6,127 nt of DNA from Burkholderiales bacterium (GTDB lineage Bacteria > Pseudomonadota > Gammaproteobacteria > Burkholderiales > Usitatibacteraceae): the NCBI GenBank assembly GCA_026786225.1, contig JAJAYN010000050.1, positions 1 to 6,127 on the forward strand. The letters run 5' to 3'. Shown here piece by piece: positions 1 to 5,833 of the stretch. The first letter of the stretch is position 1; each line of letters opens with the position of its first letter. The position numbers were made by a program, and so were the translations under genes. The notes beneath the pieces are model-generated. The model made no database searches and was not told the DNA's origin. It saw only the letters and a program-made list of their open reading frames with translations.

Positions 1-680
1 CCGACGCCCTGGCGCAGGCCAACCTCGATGGCGGCGGTAACACCGATGAGAAACGCCGCGCCAAAACACCTCTACCTGCAGTCGATCAATCCGCCGCCGC
101 CAACGAAAAGCTCGCGCAGGAACGCGTCAAGCAGCTGGAGCAGGAAGTCAAAACGCTGATGACGCAGGCAAAATCCACCGCCAAGATATTGCAGGGCGAG
201 ATCAATCAACAGCCCTCGGGCGCGCCCAAGCCGTTAAGCACGACAGAACTGCTGCAACAGTCGATGGAAATCCGTCGGCTCGAAGCGGAGTTGGCACGCG
301 AGCACGAGGCCTATCAGCAGCGCCCCAAGCGTTCCTACGTGGGCGGACGCACGATGGAGTATCGATTTGCGGGCTACGTGGAGAACTGGCGGCTGAAAAT
401 TGAACGTGTTGGCAACCTCAATTATCCCGAAGAAGCCAGAGGCAAGGGTCTGCAGGGCCAATTGCAGTTGACGGTGGCGATAAAGGCCAACGGCGAAGTG
501 GAAGAAATCAAAGTCAATCGTTCATCCGGCAGCAAGGTTCTCGATCAGGCTGCGCGGCGCATCGTCATGCTGTCAGCACCGTTTGACCGGTTTCCAGACA
601 GCTTCAAGAAGGACACCGATGTGTTGCACATCACCCGCACGTGGATATTTGGCCGGGATGAGACGCTAACCTCGAAGTAG
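1..680 (+). CDS. TonB-family protein, C-terminal part (5' end outside window)
   Basis: The reading frame is open from base 3, so 225 residues are visible and the true start lies upstream; the internal ATG at 159 is unlikely to be the start because the preceding 52 codons are in frame and protein-like. The visible part begins with a Gly/Asn-rich linker (ANLDGGGNTDEKRRAKTPLP), followed by a Gln/Glu/Lys-rich, probably coiled-coil region of about 90 residues. It ends in a TonB C-terminal domain: NYPEEARGKGLQGQ, then a beta-strand pattern with LTVAIKANGEVEEIKVNRSSG, LDQAARRIV and a final TRTWIF strand. TonB proteins span the periplasm and pass proton-motive energy from ExbB/ExbD to outer-membrane transporters; that role is family knowledge. 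No exbB or exbD is visible here, so it may be a stand-alone TonB-like protein. It converges on the methyltransferase gene and is probably unrelated to the minus-strand cluster. Confidence 0.85.
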   Translation, partial: DALAQANLDGGGNTDEKRRAKTPLPAVDQSAAANEKLAQERVKQLEQEVKTLMTQAKSTAKILQGEINQQPSGAPKPLSTTELLQQSMEIRRLEAELAREHEAYQQRPKRSYVGGRTMEYRFAGYVENWRLKIERVGNLNYPEEARGKGLQGQLQLTVAIKANGEVEEIKVNRSSGSKVLDQAARRIVMLSAPFDRFPDSFKKDTDVLHITRTWIFGRDETLTSK

Positions 681-694
681 GTAGCCGCCTACTT
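675..694. terminator. Hairpin between convergent genes, possible bidirectional terminator
   Basis: A perfect 7-base stem (AAGTAGG at 675-681, CCTACTT at 688-694) encloses a 6-base loop. It begins inside the last codons of the TonB-family gene, whose TAG stop is part of the left arm, and sits in the 42-base gap before the end of the methyltransferase gene. The position fits a shared terminator for two converging transcripts. The T-tract is poor on both sides (CTTGTTG on the + side), so efficiency is uncertain. Confidence 0.4.
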
Positions 695-722
695 GTTGCC
701 ACGGCAAGGCGTGCGACACCGC

Positions 723-1604
723 TCAACGCTTGCGCCAGAACACGCTCTGCTGGTCAATCACCTGTAACGCCTCGGTGATGCCACGCTCGGCACGAAAATC
801 ATCAATCGCGCGTTTGCAAGGCGGACATGAACCGTAATCATCGACGATCACAAATCCGCCTGTCGACACTTTGTCGTAAAGCGGCTGCAACGCCGTCATC
901 GTCGACTCGTACAAATCCCCATCGAGTCGCAAAATCGCCAGGCGTTCAATCGGCGCAACGGGCAGTGAATCCTTGAACCAGCCTTTGAGAAATTTCACTT
1001 GATCGTCGAGCAATCCATATCGCCGAAACAGTTGCTGCACCTCTTCAACCGGCACAGCGAGCACCGGCAGCACGTCACGACTGATATCAAAGCCGGCGTC
1101 TTGCGGCCATGTTGGCGGCGGTACGCCTTCAAAGGAGTCGGCGGCCCAGATGGTTCTGTCCGTCACCTCGTATGCGGCAAGGACGCCACGCATAAAAATG
1201 CACGCGCCGCCGCGCCAGATACCGGTTTCGATAAAGTCGCCGGGAATGTTTTCGGCCAGAACGGTTTCGATGCACTGCTGCAGGTTGTCGAGCCGCTTCC
1301 TGCCGATCATCGAGTGCGAAAGTTCAATGAGATTGCGCAATTCGTGCGCTTGTCTGCTGGAGCCATCCGGCATCTTTTGCAACAGCGTGATGGTGTTTCC
1401 GGCCGACTTGGCATCGCGCAGCGCAGCCATCAGCTCGGGCTTGCTCTGTGCAATATTGAAGTAGTCGTTGAAATTTACCGCTCCGCCGTTCAATCTGGTG
1501 ATGAATGTGTGCAAAATGCGCGCCTCATTCTCCGCATACAGCTCATTGAGTAGCGAGGTCTTGAGGAGCTCGATGTATTTGCTGGCGATAGCCGACTGCA
1601 TCAT
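723..1604 (-). CDS. TylF/MacF/NovP-family SAM-dependent methyltransferase
   Basis: A protein of 293 residues resembling the TylF family, class I SAM-dependent O-methyltransferases that methylate sugar hydroxyls of antibiotics (macrocin, novobiocin). Visible family motifs: MIGRKRLDNLQQCIETVL (99-116), the SAM-binding segment ETGIWRGGA (126-134), ADSFEGVP (155-162), and the metal-binding carboxylates expected from NovP-like enzymes in LRLDGDLYEST (225-235) and VDDYGSC (254-260; Asp255 and Asp256). The fold and metal sites look complete, so it should be active. The N-terminal part (residues 1-90) is less typical and somewhat longer than usual for the family. Its ATG overlaps the TGA of the upstream FAD oxidoreductase gene in an ATGA arrangement, so it is probably the last gene of the operon and translationally coupled. 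The substrate is unknown; two glycosyltransferase-fold genes in the same run suggest a sugar-bearing product, which is inference. A second ATG at 1601 is an alternative start. Confidence 0.9.
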   Translation of the reverse strand: MMQSAIASKYIELLKTSLLNELYAENEARILHTFITRLNGGAVNFNDYFNIAQSKPELMAALRDAKSAGNTITLLQKMPDGSSRQAHELRNLIELSHSMIGRKRLDNLQQCIETVLAENIPGDFIETGIWRGGACIFMRGVLAAYEVTDRTIWAADSFEGVPPPTWPQDAGFDISRDVLPVLAVPVEEVQQLFRRYGLLDDQVKFLKGWFKDSLPVAPIERLAILRLDGDLYESTMTALQPLYDKVSTGGFVIVDDYGSCPPCKRAIDDFRAERGITEALQVIDQQSVFWRKR

Positions 1605-2734
1605 TTTTCTTTCCTTGCCTCGTCTATTGAATACTTGCCGATAAACCTGCGATCAATCGCGTCTTTCCATTGCCACACCCAGCTACCCTCCCACCCAAGG
1701 CTTCCCCACGAACCAATCGCATATTTATTTCCGGCGCTGATTAAATTCAGCGAGCGCGATGGTGGAACGTAGCGCCGTAGCGGTTCTCCACGCAGGAACC
1801 GGCGTAAATTATCATCCAGCGGCGGTCCGGCTTTTACAGCATAAACGCCCGATCGTGGCCGCGGCTGATGCTCTATCGTGGCGCAATCGCCAGCGGCGAA
1901 TACATTGGCATGCGATACCGATTGCAGCTTGTCGTTGACGAGGATAAAGCCATCCTTGTCGGTCACCAGACCGGACTGGCGTGGCCAGGCCGCTGCCGAT
2001 GTACCCGGCGCGGCGATCACGATATCGGCGTCCACCACGGCTCCGGAAACGAGTTGTACCCCTGCCGATGAAACGCCCGACGCCGCCTGCCCAGCCAATA
2101 CCGCGATGCCGCGCTCGCGCATGATGCGGGCGAGGCGCGGACCGACATTTCCGGGCAATGTGTCGGCCGCCGAAATCAGCGTGACGCCCAAATTTTGGTC
2201 ACGAAAGCGGTGCTGCATCGCCAGTGCCAATTCCACGCCGCCGGCGCCCGCACCGACAAACGCAACGCGGGTACGCGCACCGCGTTGATGCCGGAGCGTG
2301 ATGATGCCAGCCAGCTTTTCAACAGATTCTATAAAGACTTCGATTGGCCGGATCGGAATGGCTTGTTCGGCCAAGCCGGCAACAATCGAAAGATTGGCCA
2401 CCGGACCGGTGTCGATCGAGAGCAGGTCGAACGGGACGGTGTGCCCATCCTCACAACGAATCACGTTGTTTGAAAAATCGATTGTCGATGCCGCCGTCTG
2501 GTGGAAAGCCACACCGGCTTTCGCTGCCAGCGGTTGCAACGGAATGACACATTCGTCAAGCGTGTAGTGTCCCGCGACCCAACCCGGCAGCATGCCCGAA
2601 TACACCTGCCGTGCATAAGGTGAGATCAGCGTGACCGCGACCTCGTCGAAAGGCTGTGGCGCCAGCAAGGTTAGCGACTTCAGCACATGTACATGCGCGT
2701 GGCCCGCACCAAGCAATACGAGTTTCTGCGTCAT
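1601..2734 (-). CDS. FAD-dependent pyridine nucleotide-disulfide oxidoreductase, SelD N-terminal-domain type (TIGR03169-like)
   Basis: A 377-residue flavoprotein. The N-terminal Rossmann motif is LVLLGAGHAHVHVLKSL (5-21), followed by SGMLPGWVAGHYTLDE (46-61), both typical of the family that occurs either alone or fused to the N-terminus of selenophosphate synthetase (SelD). A second dinucleotide-binding motif, FVGAGAGGVELALA (159-172), should bind NAD(P)H, and the C-terminal FAD motif VFAAGDCA is at 278-285, followed by SGVYAVKAGPPL (295-306). The overall architecture resembles type II NADH dehydrogenases. No CxxxxC redox disulfide is seen near the N-terminus, so classical disulfide reductase chemistry is unlikely. 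No SelD domain follows: the protein ends about 70 residues after the last motif. Its ATG overlaps the TGA of the DUF3047 gene by four bases and its own TGA overlaps the methyltransferase ATG. The electron acceptor is unknown. Family assignment is from remembered motifs; an ordinary Ndh-like enzyme is the main alternative. Confidence 0.85.
   Translation of the reverse strand: MTQKLVLLGAGHAHVHVLKSLTLLAPQPFDEVAVTLISPYARQVYSGMLPGWVAGHYTLDECVIPLQPLAAKAGVAFHQTAASTIDFSNNVIRCEDGHTVPFDLLSIDTGPVANLSIVAGLAEQAIPIRPIEVFIESVEKLAGIITLRHQRGARTRVAFVGAGAGGVELALAMQHRFRDQNLGVTLISAADTLPGNVGPRLARIMRERGIAVLAGQAASGVSSAGVQLVSGAVVDADIVIAAPGTSAAAWPRQSGLVTDKDGFILVNDKLQSVSHANVFAAGDCATIEHQPRPRSGVYAVKAGPPLDDNLRRFLRGEPLRRYVPPSRSLNLISAGNKYAIGSWGSLGWEGSWVWQWKDAIDRRFIGKYSIDEARKEK
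1609..1616 (-). promoter_or_regulatory. Strong ribosome binding site for the methyltransferase gene
   Basis: On the minus strand AAGGAAAG precedes the ATG at 1604, with the AAGGA core 7 bases from the start. It lies inside the 3' end of the upstream oxidoreductase gene. The spacing favours the first of two adjacent ATG codons (1604 over 1601). It is the clearest Shine-Dalgarno sequence in the overlapping part of the operon, suggesting this terminal gene can also initiate independently of coupling. Confidence 0.6.
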
Positions 2735-3447
2735 TTTTTCTTCAGGCTGACATCACCAAACCAGGTGGACACCAGCTCACCTGTATTGTCGGTGTCGTTG
2801 CCGACGGCAACGCCGGTGACGGCAGGCGCATCGAAACCGAATGCGGCGCGGAAGTCCGCCGCGATGTCGCGTGATTCAGTCATCCATTTTCCGATATTGG
2901 CTGATCCGCTTTGCAGCACGATCATTTGCGCGCGATTGGAGTAGGCGCTCCATTGTGTGTAGCCAACGGCATACTTGTTGTCCCAGACATAGCAGAGTGC
3001 TGCGGTAGGCACGTCTGGAGCGGCGATCATGCGCGCGAGACGCAGCCTGGTGCGATCAGCGAAGGACAGAGAATCCATCGCCACATCAAAAAACACATAA
3101 ACGCGCGCCGAAAAATCATCGCCAGGTTTGGTGCGCATATCGGCTTTGTCGAGCACGCGGCTTACTTTCCAGCGCCATTCAAGCAAGCGGGGCGCGTCAC
3201 CGGCCGAAGTCGTTAACGGCAATGCCAGGCTGCCGGCACCATGGTCAGAATCCACACGCAGAACGGTCGTTCCCTCGTCAGTCACCAGCGCGAATTTATT
3301 TGCGGCGATCTTTGGCAGCGTAAGGATTCGGAATTCCTTCGGCAGGACCTGCCCCGCTGCGAGCGAGGAAAACGGCGGCGGACTATCGGTGCCTGATGCC
3401 GGCATTGAGAGCGACAGCAAGGCGAGGATCGTCAATCGGGTTTTCAT
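2731..3447 (-). CDS. Exported DUF3047-family protein
   Basis: A 238-residue protein of unknown function. The N-terminus (MKTRLTILALLSLSMPASG) is a basic start plus hydrophobic core, a probable Sec signal peptide cleaved near residues 18-19, so the mature protein is likely periplasmic. Conserved-looking DUF3047 segments are LEWRWKV (89-95), KPGDDFSARVYVFF (107-120), LCYVWDN (151-157), WMTESRDIAADFRAAFG (188-204) and VAVGNDTDNTGELVSTWFGDV (213-233). The mix of beta strands and aromatic residues suggests a beta-sandwich ligand-binding fold, but that is inference. I chose the ATG at 3447 rather than the in-frame GTG at 3456: it gives a cleaner signal peptide and forms an ATGA overlap with the stop of the upstream transferase gene, the same arrangement used at the next two junctions. 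No convincing Shine-Dalgarno sequence precedes it, consistent with translational coupling. No catalytic residues can be named. Confidence 0.85.
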   Translation of the reverse strand: MKTRLTILALLSLSMPASGTDSPPPFSSLAAGQVLPKEFRILTLPKIAANKFALVTDEGTTVLRVDSDHGAGSLALPLTTSAGDAPRLLEWRWKVSRVLDKADMRTKPGDDFSARVYVFFDVAMDSLSFADRTRLRLARMIAAPDVPTAALCYVWDNKYAVGYTQWSAYSNRAQMIVLQSGSANIGKWMTESRDIAADFRAAFGFDAPAVTGVAVGNDTDNTGELVSTWFGDVSLKKK

Positions 3448-4079
3448 GTCGGCCACGCGAATGCCAGCGGCGGTTTCAATGAAATGAGCCGCGCCAGGTC
3501 CTCAGGGCGATCCACATCCCATAGCGTCTCCATTTCGTGCCACGTCAGGCCAGCGGCTTGTAAACGCGCGCGCTGCTGTTTCAGCACGGCATCGGTTCCC
3601 CAGTCAATATCGTCAAACATTGCCGCATGCGTACGGCACGCGCCGATCAGCACATAGCCGCCGTCAGCTGCGGGCGTCAACACGACGTCTTGCGTGGCAA
3701 GTTGACTGATGGCACGCGTCAAGTGCGCAACGGTGAGTGCCGGACAATCGGCACCGACGATGATTACCCGCTGGGAGTGCTCAAGCGCGGCGGTGATCGC
3801 GTGCAGCATCCGCGCACCGAGGTCGCCATCGCGCAACTGCACGCTAAGGCCGACGCCAAAATCAGTCGCACTGGTCTTGAAAAACGGGTGCGCCGCATCG
3901 GGTGCGCAGGAAAGCAAAACATCGGCGCCACTTGCAACGGCGGTTTGCAGCACCCGCTCTGTCAACGCGACGTGGAGTCTGGCGGCAAGTTCCGCACTGA
4001 GTGTCGGGATCAGGCGCGTCTTGACGTCGCCGGCCACCGGCGCTTTGGCGAATACGACGATGACCGTATCACTTGCCAT
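3444..4079 (-). CDS. TIGR04282/DUF2064-family GT-A fold transferase (rSAM/selenodomain-associated transferase 1)
   Basis: A 211-residue protein with the nucleotidyl/glycosyltransferase A fold. Diagnostic motifs are VVFAKAPVAGDVKTRL (8-23), the nucleotide-binding loop that replaces the Gly-rich loop of MobA/CofC-like enzymes; DGDLGARM (84-91); VGADCPAL (108-115), with the metal-binding Asp111; TPAADGGYVLIG (135-146); and LWDVDRPEDLARL (186-198). It probably binds a nucleotide or nucleotide-sugar; the substrate is unknown and it could be a nucleotidyltransferase rather than a glycosyltransferase. The frame is open upstream to an ATG at 4166, but those 29 extra residues lie wholly inside the preceding gene and do not look like the family's N-terminus, whereas MASDTVIVVFAKAP does, so I place the start at 4079. 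It overlaps the end of the family 2 glycosyltransferase by 11 bases and its TGA overlaps the DUF3047 ATG. The two transferase families commonly occur side by side. Confidence 0.9.
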   Translation of the reverse strand: MASDTVIVVFAKAPVAGDVKTRLIPTLSAELAARLHVALTERVLQTAVASGADVLLSCAPDAAHPFFKTSATDFGVGLSVQLRDGDLGARMLHAITAALEHSQRVIIVGADCPALTVAHLTRAISQLATQDVVLTPAADGGYVLIGACRTHAAMFDDIDWGTDAVLKQQRARLQAAGLTWHEMETLWDVDRPEDLARLISLKPPLAFAWPT

Positions 4080-4749
4080 AGTAGGCACGATGCAGCGCTG
4101 CCGGATCCGCACCAAGGAAATAGGCCAGGCGCAGGCGCCACATGAGAAATATCGTGCGCCAAACACCGTGCTTCTCCCAGCGACGGCCCGAGGTCACAAT
4201 TTTTTGTGCCACACAAAGTGGCGCGCCGGCCTTCCTGAGCGTGACGCACATCGCGACATCTTCCATCAAGGGCATCTCGGCGAAACCACCTGCGGCGGTG
4301 AATGTATCGGCGGTCATAAACAACCCCTGGTCGCCGGTAGCGATGCCGGTCAGCCTCGAGCGATGGTTCATGAACCAGGCCACAACCGGCAGAAAAAAAT
4401 GTTGACCCTTGATGGTCACATCGAATCGACCCCAGGTACGCGACGCCGATTGCAAACCGTTGCCAATGAGCACGTCGGCCTCCGCTGGCAGGATGGAATC
4501 GGCATGCAGAAACAGCAAGGTGTCGCCCGCCGCGATGGCCGCACCGGCGTTCATCTGTGCGGCGCGACCTTTGCGGGTGTGGATCACCCGATCAACCAGG
4601 GGCGCGGCCAGCAGGGGTGTGTGATCAGCGCTGCCGCCGTCAGCCAGAATGACTTCAGTACCACGCGTACGCATTGGCTGCAATGGCATCAGCGTGGCGA
4701 CGATATTGCCGGCCTCGTTGAGCGCAGGGATAACGATGGAAAGTTGCAT
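4069..4749 (-). CDS. TIGR04283-family glycosyltransferase, GT2 type (rSAM/selenodomain-associated transferase 2)
   Basis: A 226-residue family 2 glycosyltransferase. Motifs in order: LSIVIPALNEAGNI (3-16) at the start of the GT-A fold; VILADGGSADHT (33-44) for nucleotide binding; GRAAQMNAGA (61-70), a hallmark of this subfamily; LLFLHADSILP (78-88), whose His-Ala-Asp is the DXD-equivalent; TGDQGLFM (138-145); MPLMEDVAM (159-167), with the acidic ED pair expected for the catalytic base; and SGRRWEKHGVWRTI (187-200). The C-terminus (LGADPAALHRAYYG) is also typical. It lacks transmembrane helices and should be cytosolic or membrane-associated. By family knowledge it transfers a sugar from a nucleotide donor; donor and acceptor are unknown. 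It is the first gene of the five-gene overlapping block, with 110 bases separating it from the DUF547 gene; its stop overlaps the next gene's start by 11 bases. No strong Shine-Dalgarno sequence or convincing promoter precedes it, so it may be read through from the DUF547 gene. Confidence 0.92.
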   Translation of the reverse strand: MQLSIVIPALNEAGNIVATLMPLQPMRTRGTEVILADGGSADHTPLLAAPLVDRVIHTRKGRAAQMNAGAAIAAGDTLLFLHADSILPAEADVLIGNGLQSASRTWGRFDVTIKGQHFFLPVVAWFMNHRSRLTGIATGDQGLFMTADTFTAAGGFAEMPLMEDVAMCVTLRKAGAPLCVAQKIVTSGRRWEKHGVWRTIFLMWRLRLAYFLGADPAALHRAYYGK

Positions 4750-4859
4750 GCCTGCATTGTAGCGAGGCGCTTAAGCTCGTTATAAATAGCCAAACTCCAT
4801 AGCTGGCGGGCTTCTTCAGGCATTTTTGCCTCAAACACCGCGCCAATACTGGACTTTCC

Positions 4860-5678
4860 TTAATTCGCGCCGTTCAAATTCCAGTCATACTCGAGATGTG
4901 AAATTGGCGCTTTCTTGTCGGCGATGATTTGCTGGTCTGCCGGGCTATCTGCCAGCAATTTTGCGTAGCGCGAAAAATAATCTTCGCGGCTGGTGATCGG
5001 CGGTGTTTTGCCATCGAATCCCGTGTAACCAGCAGCCCAGTCTTCCTTGAACCAGTTAAAAATCATCGACACTTCCAGCTTGCCGTTGCTGTAACGGTTG
5101 CGTGAACGGTCCGAGAGAAAACGTACCGCCTGTTCTTCAAGTTGCTTGTCGAGACGATCCGCGACGAATGCCTCTTCACGTAACGCCGGGCAACCTATCG
5201 AGGCGCAGTTGGCGGCGTAATGCACGCGTACTTCGTTGTAGACGCCGGCCTTACGCAACATCTCATGTTCGACTTTGTCGAGGAACGCGTCCTGACCGAA
5301 CAGCTTGAAGAATTTGCGTTTCCAGCGGTTGTCGAACACGCTGCCAATATCCTTGATCGACTTTACCGGATAGTTTTGCAGTATCAGCGCCAGCGTCTGC
5401 CCGTTGTAGACATTGATGAGGAAAGCCATCTGTTGCGCCTTGCTCCAGGCATTGAAATCAGCTTCCTTCACGCTGGCGAGCACATCGAGATAGGCCTTCA
5501 GCTGTGCTTCTTCTTTTTTGAAATCCGCATATTTCACTTTGCTCGTTTTGCCGCCGTCAACAACGACGACGTGTTTCTTCAGCAGCGCAGTGAATGCGGC
5601 GTGGGTGTGATCAAAGGTTTGGGCGCTGGCCGTAGTAGAAAGCAAAGCGGCAGTCAAAAATGCAAAGAGGTTTTTCAT
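4860..5678 (-). CDS. Exported DUF547-domain protein
   Basis: A 272-residue protein. Residues 1-20 (basic start, hydrophobic stretch, ASA before Gln20) form a clear signal peptide, so the mature protein should be periplasmic or otherwise exported. The DUF547 domain is recognised from FLINVYNGQTLAL (86-98), the Trp/Lys-rich FDNRWKRKFFKLFG (115-128), LDKVEHEMLR (133-142), the core VHYAANCASIGCPALR (152-167) and IFNWFKEDW (206-214), ending in EYDWNLNG (263-270). His153, Cys158 and Cys163 are the obvious candidates for catalysis or metal binding; Cys and His in this core are conserved in the family as I remember it, but the biochemical function is unknown. It is transcribed in the same direction as the transferase block, 110 bases upstream of it, and downstream of the flavoprotein reductase after a repeat. 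A possible promoter lies just upstream (5701-5728). The Shine-Dalgarno match is weak (TGAAAG). Length is normal for the family. Confidence 0.9.
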   Translation of the reverse strand: MKNLFAFLTAALLSTTASAQTFDHTHAAFTALLKKHVVVVDGGKTSKVKYADFKKEEAQLKAYLDVLASVKEADFNAWSKAQQMAFLINVYNGQTLALILQNYPVKSIKDIGSVFDNRWKRKFFKLFGQDAFLDKVEHEMLRKAGVYNEVRVHYAANCASIGCPALREEAFVADRLDKQLEEQAVRFLSDRSRNRYSNGKLEVSMIFNWFKEDWAAGYTGFDGKTPPITSREDYFSRYAKLLADSPADQQIIADKKAPISHLEYDWNLNGAN

Positions 5679-5700
5679 ATTGAGACTTTCACAGTTGGTC

Positions 5701-5728
5701 TTGATAAGTCAGCGACCCCTCATGCCAA
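5701..5728 (-). promoter_or_regulatory. Possible sigma70-type promoter for the DUF547 gene
   Basis: On the minus strand, TTGGCA (5728-5723, 5 of 6 to the -35 consensus) and TATCAA (5706-5701, 4 of 6 to the -10) are 16 bases apart. Transcription would start near 5694, about 16 bases before the ATG at 5678. The -35 box lies inside the 5712-5830 repeat and the spacer contains the repeat's terminal inverted repeat. This is a motif match only; chance occurrence is quite possible. Confidence 0.35.
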
Positions 5729-5830
5729 TCCTTCTCCTGAGGGAGAAGGGCTTTTGTTGCCTCTCCCTCGGGACAAGGGAACACTTGAAGCGAAGCAGAG
5801 GCCGACGCGAAGCGGCGGGTGAGGGGGCGC
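5712..5830. repeat. 119-base palindromic dispersed-repeat-like element with terminal inverted repeats
   Basis: The gap between the flavoprotein and DUF547 genes is almost entirely one structured element. Its ends are inverted repeats of 11 bases with one mismatch (GCGACCCCTCA at 5712-5722, TGAGGGGGCGC at 5820-5830). Inside are a perfect 8-base-stem hairpin (CCTTCTCC, loop TGAG, GGAGAAGG at 5730-5749), a degenerate second copy of that hairpin near 5760-5779, the inverted pair GCCTCT/AGAGGC (5759-5764 and 5797-5802), and GCGAAGC twice (5790-5796 and 5807-5813). The CTCTCCC/GGGAGAGG and CCCTCACCC style resembles intergenic repeats dispersed in many proteobacterial genomes. No coding capacity is evident. 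Only one copy is in the window, so dispersal itself is not shown. Confidence 0.65.
5730..5749. terminator. Strong hairpin inside the repeat, possible transcription terminator
   Basis: A perfect GC-rich 8-base stem with a TGAG tetraloop. On the + strand it is followed by GCTTTTGTT, resembling a factor-independent terminator, but no + gene precedes it. On the minus strand, the direction of the local genes, it is followed by ATTGGC without a T-tract, so it would more likely affect RNA stability or partial readthrough between the flavoprotein and DUF547 genes. Confidence 0.35.
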
Positions 5831-5833
5831 TCT

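Noticed and set aside
3448..3456. GTG start for the DUF3047 gene at 3456.
   Set aside because: The ATG at 3447 gives a better signal peptide and an ATGA overlap matching the neighbouring junctions.
4080..4166. Longer N-terminus for the TIGR04282-type protein (start at 4166).
   Set aside because: The 29 extra residues lie entirely within the preceding glycosyltransferase gene and do not resemble the family; the ATG at 4079 gives the normal N-terminus and a typical short overlap.
3709..4785. A 358-codon open frame on the + strand.
   Set aside because: It lies antisense to the two transferase genes, whose family motifs are unmistakable on the minus strand. The + translation shows no recognisable domain, so it is a shadow frame favoured by high GC.
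4655..4846. A 63-codon minus-strand frame bridging the 110-base gap and the start of the GT2 gene.
   Set aside because: It overlaps the N-terminal motifs of the glycosyltransferase in another frame and its product looks non-protein-like.
4750..4859. Possible terminator or promoter in the gap between the DUF547 and GT2 genes.
   Set aside because: The only hairpin (AGGCA/TGCCT at 4818-4831) has a 5-base stem and no T-tract in the minus direction, and TATAAC or TACAAT boxes have no properly spaced -35.
723..5678. Possible selenoprotein (in-frame TGA readthrough) given the selenium-associated families.
   Set aside because: All TGA codons used as stops fall at sensible family C-termini or in ATGA overlaps, and no truncated family member that would continue past a TGA was seen.
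5220..5822. A 200-codon open frame on the + strand.
   Set aside because: It is antisense to the DUF547 gene and runs into the palindromic repeat; there is no domain-like sequence, and the DUF547 reading is far stronger.
5712..5830. CRISPR array or tRNA gene in the repeat-rich gap.
   Set aside because: There are no regularly spaced direct repeats and no cloverleaf or CCA end; the structure is a palindromic intergenic element.
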